From Nitrososphaeria archaeon (lineage in GTDB: Archaea > Thermoproteota > Nitrososphaeria > Nitrososphaerales > JANXEG01), in contig JARVKA010000003.1 in the NCBI GenBank assembly GCA_029775915.1, forward strand, positions 1-64,000: DNA of 64,000 bases, in the 5' to 3' direction. Position numbers and translations under genes: made by a program. The notes below the pieces were generated by a model that saw nothing but the letters and a program-made list of their open reading frames with translations, had not been told where the DNA came from and did no database searches. Below, piece after piece: positions 29,037 to 38,904 of the stretch (the stretch's first letter is position 1; each line of letters begins with the position of its first letter).

Positions 29037-30242
29037 TTAAGTGTTATGAGACTCTCTTATCGCTTCCTCTTCACTAAGTAAACGATCTAAAACATCCAAT
29101 GTAAACTTAATTTGCTCCTCTTTAATCACCAATGGTGGTAAGAAGCGTAATATATTCCTTCCTGAGTAAAGTAGTAAAACACCATCTCTAATCCCATTTA
29201 GTAAAATACTCCTTATATCAAAACGAGATTCTAAACCGAGCATCAAGCCCAAACCTCTTACTTCACGAACTATTTTATGCTTTTTTGCTAACCCTTCCAA
29301 ACCAGATTTGAATATACTACCCATTTTTGCTGCATTTTCAATTAAATTATTCTCTAATAAGTAATCTATTGCAGCAGAAGCAGCTGCGCAAGCGAGTGGA
29401 TTACCACCAAATGTGCTAGTATGATCACCAGGCTTAAAAATTGACATAATTTCACTTTTAGCTAAAGTAGCACCAATTGGAAAGCCACCACCAATACCTT
29501 TAGCCACACACATAATATCTGGTTCAACATTCCAATGTTGAGCACACCACATCTTACCAGTTCTACCGAAACCTGTTTGAATCTCATCAATAATTAGTAA
29601 TATATTCTTTCGATCACAAATCTCTCTAAGACCTTTAAGGAATCCATTTGGAGCAACATGTATACCACTCTCACCTTGTATAGGCTCAACGATAATTGCA
29701 GCGGTATCATTACTGATTAATTCTTCAACTTTATCTAATTTACCAAAAGGAGCAAATCTTACATGTGTAAGTAAATTGGAATAAGCCTCACGATACTTTG
29801 GATTCCATGTAGTTGATAATGCACCAAGAGTTTTGCCATGGAAACTTCCAGTCATAGCGATTATCTCTGGCTTACCAGTATACTTTCTAGCGAGTTTAAG
29901 TGCACATTCTACAGCTTCTGCACCACTATTCGCTAAATACACTTTATCCAAGCTTTTTGGCGCTATCTTAATGAGTTTTTCAAGTAAGGTAGCTCTTGTA
30001 TCATTGTAAAGTGAACCATGGCAAGTGATTAATCTCTCAGCTTGCTTTTTAATCGCCTCAACTACTTTAGGATTACAATGGCCTACTAGAGCAACACCAT
30101 AACCGCCCATACAATCCACATATTCCTTTCCATTAATGTCCCATACAGTTGCACCAAAGCCTCTTACAATAGCGATAGGAAACTTTTGATATACTGGAGC
30201 AAAGTACTTATCCTCTAATTCTTTAATCAGTTCCCAATTCAA
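29037..30242 (-). CDS. lysJ: [LysW]-aminoadipate semialdehyde/glutamate semialdehyde transaminase
   Basis: Class III aminotransferase: LLIIDEIQTGFGRTGKMWC, DIMCVAKGIGGGFPIGA, TSTFGGNPLACAA. Confidence 0.88.
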   Translation of the reverse strand: MNWELIKELEDKYFAPVYQKFPIAIVRGFGATVWDINGKEYVDCMGGYGVALVGHCNPKVVEAIKKQAERLITCHGSLYNDTRATLLEKLIKIAPKSLDKVYLANSGAEAVECALKLARKYTGKPEIIAMTGSFHGKTLGALSTTWNPKYREAYSNLLTHVRFAPFGKLDKVEELISNDTAAIIVEPIQGESGIHVAPNGFLKGLREICDRKNILLIIDEIQTGFGRTGKMWCAQHWNVEPDIMCVAKGIGGGFPIGATLAKSEIMSIFKPGDHTSTFGGNPLACAAASAAIDYLLENNLIENAAKMGSIFKSGLEGLAKKHKIVREVRGLGLMLGLESRFDIRSILLNGIRDGVLLLYSGRNILRFLPPLVIKEEQIKFTLDVLDRLLSEEEAIRESHNT

Positions 30243-30247
30243 TTAAC

Positions 30248-31063
30248 TCACTTACTTATTATTGTACCAACTTTGCCCTCAATAGCTGATAAAAGTGGAT
30301 GCTCATGCTTACCTGAGCAAATCACAGCTTTATTTACACCCATTTTTAAAGCTTCAAGGGAAGCTAATAATTTAGTCTTCATACCAAAGCCAATTTTTGG
30401 CATTAATTGCTCAGCCTCTTCTAAACTTAATCTCCCAACAATTTGATTATCAATAATAATACCTTCAACATCTGTGAGAAAGATTATTAAATCGGCTTTA
30501 ATCGCACCAGCTACATATGCAGCAGCTCTATCACCATCAACATTCAACAACTCTGATTCATTCCCTATAGCTACAGGTGCTAAGACTGGTAAATAACCTT
30601 TATCAAGAATTGAGCATAATAATTCTGAATTCACTTGATAAATCTTACCTGTATAACCTCCATCAATAATTCTTTTCCTACCCCTTTCATCAATAATAAC
30701 CAACTTTTTCTTACGCTCAGCTTTTAAAATCTCACCATCTACACCTGAAAATCCTAATGCACGTAATCCAACTTTATGTAAAGCTGCTACAATCTCCTTA
30801 TTGATTAATCCAGACATTACCATGGTATATATCTCAACAGTCTCTTGATCGGTGTAACGGCTTCTAATACCATCTGGTGATACGATAAACTCTTGCTTCT
30901 TACCCAATTTCTCAGCTATCTCAGTAACTAATCGCCCACCACCATGCACCAATATTAACTTCCCTTTTCGATTAATCTCAACTATATCATCTAAAATCGT
31001 TGGATTAATACCCTCACCAAGGATAGATCCTCCAACTTTTACTACAATTAGCATATTAATCAC
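30248..31063 (-). CDS. lysZ: [LysW]-aminoadipate/glutamate kinase
   Basis: VVKVGGSILGEG, LVHGGGRLV, LTDVEGI; ArgB-like amino acid kinase. Confidence 0.88.
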   Translation of the reverse strand: MINMLIVVKVGGSILGEGINPTILDDIVEINRKGKLILVHGGGRLVTEIAEKLGKKQEFIVSPDGIRSRYTDQETVEIYTMVMSGLINKEIVAALHKVGLRALGFSGVDGEILKAERKKKLVIIDERGRKRIIDGGYTGKIYQVNSELLCSILDKGYLPVLAPVAIGNESELLNVDGDRAAAYVAGAIKADLIIFLTDVEGIIIDNQIVGRLSLEEAEQLMPKIGFGMKTKLLASLEALKMGVNKAVICSGKHEHPLLSAIEGKVGTIISK

Positions 31064-32124
31064 ACAGGGTGTAATCCAGGATTTTCTAAACCGAGTTTCT
31101 CATCAAAGTTGAGCATAATATTCATACATTGTACAGCTGTGCCAGCCGCACCCTTTATTAAATTATCAATAGCAGATAAAATTACCAATCGATTAATATT
31201 TTCATCAATCTCAAATCCAACATCACAATAATTTGAGCCAATAACCACTTTAGGATCTGGTAATTTATAAAGGCCCTTCTTATCCTTCACAATTCTAACA
31301 AAAGGCTCATTTTGATAAAAACTTCTATAAATTCTCCATAACTCTTGAGTATTAAACCTTTTAGTAGTGAAAACATGATTCGTGCATAATATCCCTCTTA
31401 CCATATTCACTGCATGTGGAGACATTGAAACCTTAACTTCATCATTCGCTATTCTACTTAACTCTTGCTCAATCTCTGCTGTATGGCGATGGCCTACAGG
31501 CTTATATGCTCTTACTACACCAAATCGCTCAGCATGATGTGTAGCAATAGTTGGTTTAATCCCTGCACCCGATGAACCAATTTTTGCATCCACAACGATA
31601 TGCTTCTTATCCACCTCATTACTCTTCATTAATGGTGCAAGTGCGATAATTGAAGTTATAGCCATACAGCCGGGGCAAGCTATTAAATTTGAATTCCTTA
31701 TTTCATCACGATGAAGCTCTGGTGCTCCATAAACGAATTTTTTTAATAAATCTGGATAAGGATGTTCATAACCATACCACTTAACGTAATCTTTAGGATT
31801 TTTTAATCTAAAGTCTGCACTCAAATCAATAATTTTGATACCGCTATTAATAAGACTCGGTATTATCTTTATAGCAGCACCATGTGGGACAGCTGTAAAT
31901 ACCAAATCGCACTTATTTGAAAGTTCATTCAAATTCTCCACAGTAAATTGCAAATTGGTTAAACCTCTTAAGTTTGGATGTACTCTAAACACATATTCAC
32001 CTTTATATTGGCGTGAGCTTGTAAAAGTTACTTCAACCTTTGGATGCAATAATAATATTCTGAGAAGCTCACCACCTACGTAACCAGATCCTCCTATAAT
32101 CCCAACTCTTACCAATAATCTCAC
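31060..32124 (-). CDS. lysY: [LysW]-aminoadipyl/glutamyl phosphate reductase
   Basis: GIIGGSGYVGGELLRIL, ACPGCMAITSIIAL, GHRHTAEIEQEL. Confidence 0.9.
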   Translation of the reverse strand: MRLLVRVGIIGGSGYVGGELLRILLLHPKVEVTFTSSRQYKGEYVFRVHPNLRGLTNLQFTVENLNELSNKCDLVFTAVPHGAAIKIIPSLINSGIKIIDLSADFRLKNPKDYVKWYGYEHPYPDLLKKFVYGAPELHRDEIRNSNLIACPGCMAITSIIALAPLMKSNEVDKKHIVVDAKIGSSGAGIKPTIATHHAERFGVVRAYKPVGHRHTAEIEQELSRIANDEVKVSMSPHAVNMVRGILCTNHVFTTKRFNTQELWRIYRSFYQNEPFVRIVKDKKGLYKLPDPKVVIGSNYCDVGFEIDENINRLVILSAIDNLIKGAAGTAVQCMNIMLNFDEKLGLENPGLHPV

Positions 32125-32984
32125 CTCTTTTGCTCCTTAATTGCGTAATTTAGAATAGCTTCAGCAATATCAACATTACTTACAGATGCTGCTCCTCGAA
32201 ATTCAACTCTACTATTCACTTCATGAACTAAAATTCCTCGATTACTCTCCATCATATCCACAGCCAATACACCACCTCCAACAGCTTTAGCAGCTCTTAA
32301 GGCCAAATCCTCCAACTCTTTTGTTATTTGGCAAAGCTCTGCCTTACCGCCTCGAGCTATATTTGTTCTCCAATCTCCAATTGGCGCATAGCGGTAAATG
32401 GCTGTAATTAACTCCTCACCAACTATGATACATCTAATATCTCTTGGAGGGCGTTGAATATACTCTTGAATATAATAAATTTGATTTAAAGGGCCATTTA
32501 AAAGTTCACGAGCCTCAATTATAGACATTGCAGAATCTCTATCCTTCAATTGAGCTACTAATCTACCCCAACTCCCTGTAACTGGCTTTAATACAGCTGG
32601 ATAGCCTAAATACTCTACAGCGTTTAAAGCTGAGTCTGCTGTAAATGAGAGTATGGTTTTAGGTGTTGGTATATTAGCTTTTATTAATTGTAATGTGGTT
32701 AAGAATTTATTACCACATATCTCAGCAACTTTGTAGGAATTAATCACTTTAATATCTTTACTCTCTAAAAAGGCTGTTAAATGAAGACCTCTAAAATGGC
32801 TTATACATCTTTGAAGTACTACCTCACCAAATTTCTCATGAATAACTTTTGGCTCGATTTGAACATCAACCAAATATGTTTTTGCATCGATGGATTGAAG
32901 GTCAATGCCCATCTCTCGAGCTTTTAACTCAAATCTTTTCTCTTCCCATCCGATTCTATCGTATACTAAACTTAACTTTACCAT
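32121..32984 (-). CDS. argX: RimK-like LysW-dependent ligase, copy 2 (ArgX-like; EVNSRVEFRG)
   Basis: ATP-grasp with KPVTGSWGRLVAQLKD, WRTNIARGGKAELC, VHEVNSRVEFRGA; immediately downstream of lysW2 and argGH. Confidence 0.78.
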   Translation of the reverse strand: MVKLSLVYDRIGWEEKRFELKAREMGIDLQSIDAKTYLVDVQIEPKVIHEKFGEVVLQRCISHFRGLHLTAFLESKDIKVINSYKVAEICGNKFLTTLQLIKANIPTPKTILSFTADSALNAVEYLGYPAVLKPVTGSWGRLVAQLKDRDSAMSIIEARELLNGPLNQIYYIQEYIQRPPRDIRCIIVGEELITAIYRYAPIGDWRTNIARGGKAELCQITKELEDLALRAAKAVGGGVLAVDMMESNRGILVHEVNSRVEFRGAASVSNVDIAEAILNYAIKEQKR

Positions 32985-33158
32985 TTATTCACCCCAATCC
33001 TCGCCAACCATCTCAGCAGCTTTCAACTCAACCTTTCCAGAACTCACTTCAACCACTTCAAAATCTGCACCACAATCTGGGCATGATACAATTTCTCCTT
33101 CAACTACATCATCAGGTATTGTAATCTCTCCTTCACATTCTAAACATTTTGCTTTCAT
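32985..33158 (-). CDS. lysW: Amino-group carrier protein LysW, copy 2 (missing from ORF track)
   Basis: Reverse frame MKAKCLECEGEITIPDDVVEGEIVSCPDCGADFEVVEVSSGKVELKAAEMVGEDWGE*. Confidence 0.94.
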   Translation of the reverse strand: MKAKCLECEGEITIPDDVVEGEIVSCPDCGADFEVVEVSSGKVELKAAEMVGEDWGE

Positions 33159-34636
33159 TAACTACCAACCCCTCTTAATAAAGCTATTTTATTATGCAAT
33201 AAAGTAAAAGATCTTTCTAATTTTGATTTACATTCTAAGACCCAATTCTCTAAGCCATTTATCTCAGATTTGTAATAATCCATCATCTTAATAACCTCGA
33301 ATGAACTTGGTCCTCCAATAACCTTTCTAATCTCTACTGCTTTCTCAACATTTAAAACATCCTTCAATTCATTAATTGGCACATTTACTTTCAAACCAGT
33401 AATTTCCTCAATAAATTTACTCAAATCACCCACAACCTCGCTAAGAGTTTTACCATTTTCAATAGCTCTTCTCACAAGAGCACCAATAATTCTATGTGCA
33501 ATTCGGAAAGAGATTCCGAATTTTTGAGTTAAGTAATCTGCTAAATCTGTGGCTAAAAGCATATCATTCTTTATCAAATCTTTTAAACGATTCACATTAA
33601 ACTTTACTCCTTTCATCATACCATCCATAACCATTAATGATGTGAGAGCTATATTACAAGCATTCCAAATTCTTGGCGTGAGATCTTGTAAATCAAGATT
33701 GTAACTATAAGGTAAGGATTTAAGAATTGAGAGTGATGCTATAAGATCCCCATAAATTATTGATGTTTTTGATCTAATCATCTCAGCAACTACTGCATTC
33801 TTTTTTTGTGGCATAATGCTACTTGTAGATGCATATTCATCAGGAATTTCAACTATACCAAACTCATAAGTACTCCACAAAATTAACTCTTCAGCTAATC
33901 TACTCAAATTCATCATTAATAATGAAAGATTTGATATTACTTCAACAGCAAAGTCTCTTGAACTAACTGCATCAATAGAATTCCTTATCAAACCATCAAA
34001 GCCTAAGAGTGAGGCTACTAAGTTTCTATCAATATTCAATCCTGTCGTGGCGAGCGCAGCTGCACCCATAGGGCTTAAATTAATACGTTTATACGAATCT
34101 CTTAATCTATAGCCATCTCTAAGTAGAGCTTCACAATAAGCTAATAAATGATGAGCTAAAGTTACGGGTTGAGCATGTTGGAGGTGTGTGTAGCCTGGCA
34201 TAATGGTTTCTAAATGCTCCTCACATCTTTGGATTAATGTTTTACAAAGTTTTATGAGATTTGAAATTATATCCAAAATGTAATCTCTCAATACCATTCT
34301 TATCGCAGTTGCAACTTGATCATTTCTACTCTTTCCTAAGTTTAATTGACCACCTATTTCCTCGCCTAATTTTTTAATTACCAATGATTCGATATTCATG
34401 TGAACATCTTCTAACTTTGGGTCTAACTTTAAATCGAGAGGAATAGACTCCAATGCTTTTAAACATTCAATACCATACTCACGCTTCACTAATCCATATT
34501 CTATTAACATAATCATATGGGCTTGATTAATCATAATTACAGGCTTTATCAATGGCTCATCATGTGAAATGGATGATATGAAATTAATAGCTTCAGGAGC
34601 TAAGCCTTTAAGCCTCTCTCCCCTCAATATATCCAT
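33158..34636 (-). CDS. argH: Argininosuccinate lyase
   Basis: GKSRNDQVATAIR, GYTHLQHAQPVTLAHH, STSSIMPQKKNAVVAE. Confidence 0.95.
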   Translation of the reverse strand: MDILRGERLKGLAPEAINFISSISHDEPLIKPVIMINQAHMIMLIEYGLVKREYGIECLKALESIPLDLKLDPKLEDVHMNIESLVIKKLGEEIGGQLNLGKSRNDQVATAIRMVLRDYILDIISNLIKLCKTLIQRCEEHLETIMPGYTHLQHAQPVTLAHHLLAYCEALLRDGYRLRDSYKRINLSPMGAAALATTGLNIDRNLVASLLGFDGLIRNSIDAVSSRDFAVEVISNLSLLMMNLSRLAEELILWSTYEFGIVEIPDEYASTSSIMPQKKNAVVAEMIRSKTSIIYGDLIASLSILKSLPYSYNLDLQDLTPRIWNACNIALTSLMVMDGMMKGVKFNVNRLKDLIKNDMLLATDLADYLTQKFGISFRIAHRIIGALVRRAIENGKTLSEVVGDLSKFIEEITGLKVNVPINELKDVLNVEKAVEIRKVIGGPSSFEVIKMMDYYKSEINGLENWVLECKSKLERSFTLLHNKIALLRGVGS

Positions 34637-35868
34637 TAATGTATACCCTCTTTTTTAACCTCTTTACTCATTGAGTTAGCAAGGCAAGATGGTAAGCCCC
34701 ACAAATTTATAAATCCTATTGCAGCTCTTTGATCGAATATCGATTTTGACTCATAAGTTGCTAAAGCATAATTGTATAGTGAGTATGGTGATTTTCTACC
34801 AACAACCCTTAACCCACCTTTATACAATTTTAATTTCACTTTACCTTCAACGTAACGTTGAGTTGAATCTATAAAAGCTTGCAAATCAATTCTTAATGGA
34901 TCTACCCAAAGGCCACTGTAAACTAACCAAGCCCATTGTTGCTCAACGATAGATTTAAAGGCCAATTGATGCCTTGTTAAAATGAGCTTCTCTAAATCTT
35001 TATGAGCTTCAATTATACAAGTAGCTGCAGGATATTCATAAACTTCTCGAGATTTAATTCCAACAACTCTATCCTCCATATGATCTATAACACCTATACC
35101 ATGCTCACCCGCAACTTTATTCACATATTGTATTAAACTCACAGGATCCATCTCCTGACCATTTACAGCTATAGGTACGCCTCCTTTAAACTCAAGCTCT
35201 AAATATTCTGGTTGATCTGGTGTTTTATCCAAAGGCTTTGTCCATTGAAAAACTTCTGGTAATGGTTCAGAGTAAGGATCTTCTAAAGGTCCACTCTCTA
35301 TAGATCTACCCCAAAGGTTTTGATCTATACTGTAAATAGATTTTTTAATCTCAACGGGAAGATTATGCTTCTTCACATACTCAATCTCTTCATCTCGTGA
35401 TAAATTCCAATCCCTTACTGGTGCGATAATCTTTAACTTTGGATTGAGCGCTTTTATAGTTACATCGAAACGTACTTGATCATTACCCTTTCCAGTACTA
35501 CCATGTGCAACTATATTAGCGCCTTCTTTTTCAGCTACCTCTACTAACTTACTTGCAATTAATGGCCTTCCTAAAGCTGTACCAAGAGGATACTTGCCCT
35601 CATAAAGTGCATTTGCCTTTATTGCGGGAAAGATGTAATTTACTGCAAATTCATTTAAAGCATCTATTGAATAATGTTTAATCGCACCTAAAGCCTTTGC
35701 CCTTTCAGCAATTTCATTCAAATCCTCAAGTTGACCTATATTCACAGTAACGGTTATAACATCCATATTATACTTTTCTTGAAAGTATTTTATTGCTACC
35801 GATGTATCCAATCCTCCCGAATATGCTAAAACTACCTTCTCCCTCATCATGCTAAACAATTTTAACAT
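34636..35868 (-). CDS. argG: Argininosuccinate synthase
   Basis: VVLAYSGGLDTSVAIKYF, AHGSTGKGNDQVRF, IGVIDHMEDRVVGIKSREVYEYPA. Confidence 0.95.
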   Translation of the reverse strand: MLKLFSMMREKVVLAYSGGLDTSVAIKYFQEKYNMDVITVTVNIGQLEDLNEIAERAKALGAIKHYSIDALNEFAVNYIFPAIKANALYEGKYPLGTALGRPLIASKLVEVAEKEGANIVAHGSTGKGNDQVRFDVTIKALNPKLKIIAPVRDWNLSRDEEIEYVKKHNLPVEIKKSIYSIDQNLWGRSIESGPLEDPYSEPLPEVFQWTKPLDKTPDQPEYLELEFKGGVPIAVNGQEMDPVSLIQYVNKVAGEHGIGVIDHMEDRVVGIKSREVYEYPAATCIIEAHKDLEKLILTRHQLAFKSIVEQQWAWLVYSGLWVDPLRIDLQAFIDSTQRYVEGKVKLKLYKGGLRVVGRKSPYSLYNYALATYESKSIFDQRAAIGFINLWGLPSCLANSMSKEVKKEGIH

Positions 35869-35889
35869 TGCGATACATTTTTATATTTT

Positions 35890-36594
35890 TTGGTCAATAT
35901 TGTTCTGAATATAGATATGTCTGTACCAAAATTGGTCAAATCGACAATATCTAGTGCTGTACGTGAGATTATAGATTCGGATTTATCATTTCAAGACGCT
36001 TTGTATAGAGGTTATGCGAATATTAGCGCTATGGCGCGAATAATCAAACCGAGAGTTGAAGAGGTTGTAGGAAGAAGAGTGAATATTGAAAGTATAATAA
36101 CTTCATTGAAAAGATTGAAGATTGAATATAAACAAATAACTCCATCTATTCGATCAGTTATAGCCAATAGCACGATTAATGTGAGAACGGATGTGGTTAA
36201 AATATCAATTGAAAAAACAAAAAGAACACTTGAGGTAGTTAGAAGGGTATTGGCAGATTATCAAGAGGAATTTCTTCAAGTATCTGAAAGTATCTCTGCA
36301 ATAACTCTCATTTTTGATCAAAGATTGTTAAATGAGGTTAAATCTTTATTTAAAGGTGAGAATATTCTTGAAGAGGCTTCAAATTTGGCAGCTATAATTG
36401 TGCGTAGCCCTAAAGAAATTATTAAAACTCCAGGTTGTGCAATCGCCTTTTATAATCAAGTTTCACGTAGAAGGATCAATATTGAAGATACGGTTAGTTG
36501 TTACACTGATACTATAATAGTGGTGAAGATGGATGATGTAGGTAAAGCATTTACAGCTTTAACTGAATTAATATCAACAGCTAGAAGATCATAA
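35890..36594 (+). CDS. Conserved archaeal protein, possibly ACT-domain regulator (function unknown)
   Basis: Intact 234-aa ORF divergent from argG; alternative start MSVPKLVKST at 35917. Confidence 0.6.
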   Translation: MVNIVLNIDMSVPKLVKSTISSAVREIIDSDLSFQDALYRGYANISAMARIIKPRVEEVVGRRVNIESIITSLKRLKIEYKQITPSIRSVIANSTINVRTDVVKISIEKTKRTLEVVRRVLADYQEEFLQVSESISAITLIFDQRLLNEVKSLFKGENILEEASNLAAIIVRSPKEIIKTPGCAIAFYNQVSRRRINIEDTVSCYTDTIIVVKMDDVGKAFTALTELISTARRS

Positions 36595-36595
36595 A

Positions 36596-37027
36596 TTAAT
36601 TATACTTAACAGTAATGATCATTAAGCCCTCCTTTGATGAATCTTTCAACTTATTTATAATGCTACGTGGTATATCCTTGGCAGCCGCTTTGCATTTAAT
36701 AGCTAATGTTCTTTTACACACATAATCACTCTTTCTCACAACTATATCTCGATCATCCTCTAATGTAAGTAATGGATTACCAAAGGCAAAGGTTTTAAAA
36801 ACTTCATTATTTACAATTAATTCAATTTTCACTATGGCATTGAAGGAGCGAAGAGCTATTTTTATCTCATCATTCAAATCTTTACATGCTTTATTCGCTT
36901 TTACCCCTACAATACATGTTCCTCTTTTTGAAAGAGTTTCATCCTTCGTAATCTCGAATGTAGTTTTATGAGTAGCTTGAATTAAAGGATGGCCATAAAA
37001 CTTTATTGATTCGCTAACCTCCATCAA
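36596..37027 (-). CDS. DUF371 family protein
   Basis: FYGHPLIQATHKTTFEITKDETLSKRGTCIVGVKANKACKDL is DUF371-like. Confidence 0.75.
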   Translation of the reverse strand: MMEVSESIKFYGHPLIQATHKTTFEITKDETLSKRGTCIVGVKANKACKDLNDEIKIALRSFNAIVKIELIVNNEVFKTFAFGNPLLTLEDDRDIVVRKSDYVCKRTLAIKCKAAAKDIPRSIINKLKDSSKEGLMIITVKYN

Positions 37028-37119
37028 TTTATTTAATTAATAATTAGAATTTAAGCTTCACAATCGCACATTAAAAGATTTAAATCACCGTTAATTAACC
37101 ACTTTATCAGTGGTAAAAT

Positions 37120-37845
37120 TTGTTCCCAGCTGCTGCTGGTTATGATAGAGCAATAACAGTATTCTCACCAGATGGGCGCCTTTATCAAGTTGAATATGCA
37201 ATAGAGACCGTTAGAAGAGGAACTTTAGCGATTGGTATAAAAACTCCACAAGGGGTAGTTTTAGCTGCTGAAGAGAGAATAAGAAAGCTTCAAGCCTCTG
37301 GTACAACTCAAAAAATCTTTCAAGTTGATGATCATATCGGCGTAGCTGCTGCTGGCTACATACCGGATGCACGTGTTCAAGTGGATTACGCTAGGCTTAT
37401 AGCGCAAAGCAATAAATTGGTGTATGATGAGGCAGTTGATGTTGAAACTGTTGCTCGAAGAATTGCTGATTTAGCTCAACAATACACTCAATACGCTGGT
37501 GTTAGACCATTTGGCGTTTCTTTAATATTCGCAGGTGTTAGTAATAATGGCTCAGAGCTATATCTTACAGATCCCAGTGGTACGTATTTGGATTATAATG
37601 CAGTAGCTATTGGTGCAGGTAGTGATCAAGTAACTGCATATTTAGAACAAAATTATAAAGAAGATATGAGTTTGGAAGAAGCGATTATTTTAGCTATCGA
37701 ATCTATATACCTCGTTAGTGAGGATAAAGTTGGGACTCGTCATATTAAGTTAGCAGTAATAGATACCACTATGAGAAAGATGAGATTTCTCTCTCAAGAA
37801 GAGATACAAAAGTATGCAGAAAAAGCAAGAACAAGAAAAGCTTAA
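37120..37845 (+). CDS. psmA: Proteasome subunit alpha
   Basis: GYDRAITVFSPDGRLYQVEYAIETVRRGTLAIGIK. Confidence 0.97.
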   Translation: MFPAAAGYDRAITVFSPDGRLYQVEYAIETVRRGTLAIGIKTPQGVVLAAEERIRKLQASGTTQKIFQVDDHIGVAAAGYIPDARVQVDYARLIAQSNKLVYDEAVDVETVARRIADLAQQYTQYAGVRPFGVSLIFAGVSNNGSELYLTDPSGTYLDYNAVAIGAGSDQVTAYLEQNYKEDMSLEEAIILAIESIYLVSEDKVGTRHIKLAVIDTTMRKMRFLSQEEIQKYAEKARTRKA

Positions 37846-38417
37846 TCGATAATCGACTTCATTAAAACAATCATGGCTCTCATTGGGTTTTTATAAATAA
37901 TTGATAATCTCTCATCATTTTTATTAAAAATCTTCTTCAAAATGTATATTAATAATAAAAGACTAAGAAGATGGATAATAAAGTGAGCTTGGAATTGACC
38001 CAACCATATTACAAGAGGGCCAGTAATATAAGTTGGCCCGATTGGCCAAAATATTGGGTTATATTCGTGATGTAATGTATCGATTAATACATGTAAAAGT
38101 GCGCCTAAAATTCCTGAGATGATTAAATTAACGCTCAATTTAAAAGGCTTTAAGTTTGGAAGCCCTATTCTTCTTAAATTGATATTCGCGATAAGGTATA
38201 CTATTGAAATAGTGAGAAATAAATCGATGGTAAATACCCCAATTAAAGAATGAGTTATTAATCTATTTGGATAAATACCCATAAAAGCTAAAATGATATT
38301 CTCAACATCTGGTATGAATGAAGAAATTAAAAGAGTTAGAGTATTGAGCCTTTTAAAAATCCATTTTAATAGCCATGGATATGCAAAATGGAGTGGTGTG
38401 ATTGGCACTTTCCTCAA
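37842..38417 (-). CDS. Integral membrane protein, DUF4184-like
   Basis: MRKVPITPLHFAYPWLLKW...SSFIPDVENII...THSLIGVF...LLHVLIDTLHHEYNP. Confidence 0.55.
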   Translation of the reverse strand: MRKVPITPLHFAYPWLLKWIFKRLNTLTLLISSFIPDVENIILAFMGIYPNRLITHSLIGVFTIDLFLTISIVYLIANINLRRIGLPNLKPFKLSVNLIISGILGALLHVLIDTLHHEYNPIFWPIGPTYITGPLVIWLGQFQAHFIIHLLSLLLLIYILKKIFNKNDERLSIIYKNPMRAMIVLMKSIID

Positions 38418-38541
38418 ACCTCATACAACATTTGCTAAAAATTAATAATCGCTCTTAAATTAAAGTTTGTTATAAAGATTTGCATGAATGAGTGAAATGT
38501 GTAACTAAAAGCGTTAATCCCATCATAAAAACTATTTAAAA

Positions 38542-38694
38542 CTATTCAGCATTATTAACCAACTCTTCTTTAATGGTATTTAGTGTTAATCGGAAAAAAT
38601 AAAAATTATTAAAAAATCTAACACCAAATGCAGACCACATATTTCTCAAGCTCTCTAACTCTTCTAAATTTAATTTTCTAAAGGTCTTTAGCAC
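38542..38694 (-). CDS. Possible small protein (50 aa, GTG start)
   Basis: Reverse frame MLKTFRKLNLEELESLRNMWSAFGVRFFNNFYFFRLTLNTIKEELVNNAE*; weak support. Confidence 0.3.
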   Translation of the reverse strand: MLKTFRKLNLEELESLRNMWSAFGVRFFNNFYFFRLTLNTIKEELVNNAE

Positions 38695-38868
38695 GATTTA
38701 AATGCTTTTACCATTAAAATTATTAATTAAATTTAATCGATTAAGCTGATCTTATTATCTTGGCAATCTAATAAAGGTGTGCAACAATAAACCATAAAGT
38801 AAAAGAAATTGGTGATAAATAGAGTTCAAATTGTTAGAAACTAATCAAATATACCTAAGTTTTAAATA

Positions 38869-38890
38869 TTGGTATATTATAATATACCAA
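38869..38890. promoter_or_regulatory. 22-bp perfect palindrome upstream of ATPase
   Basis: TTGGTATATTATAATATACCAA equals its own reverse complement; ends 14 bp before the ancestral ATG. Confidence 0.8.
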
Positions 38891-38904
38891 GTCCTAAAAA
38901 GGAG

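Noticed and set aside
32849-33207. Two + strand ORFs (91 and 100 aa) over the lysW2 region
   Set aside because: Antisense to LysW2 and its ligase; the minus strand codes a clear LysW with EDWGE end.
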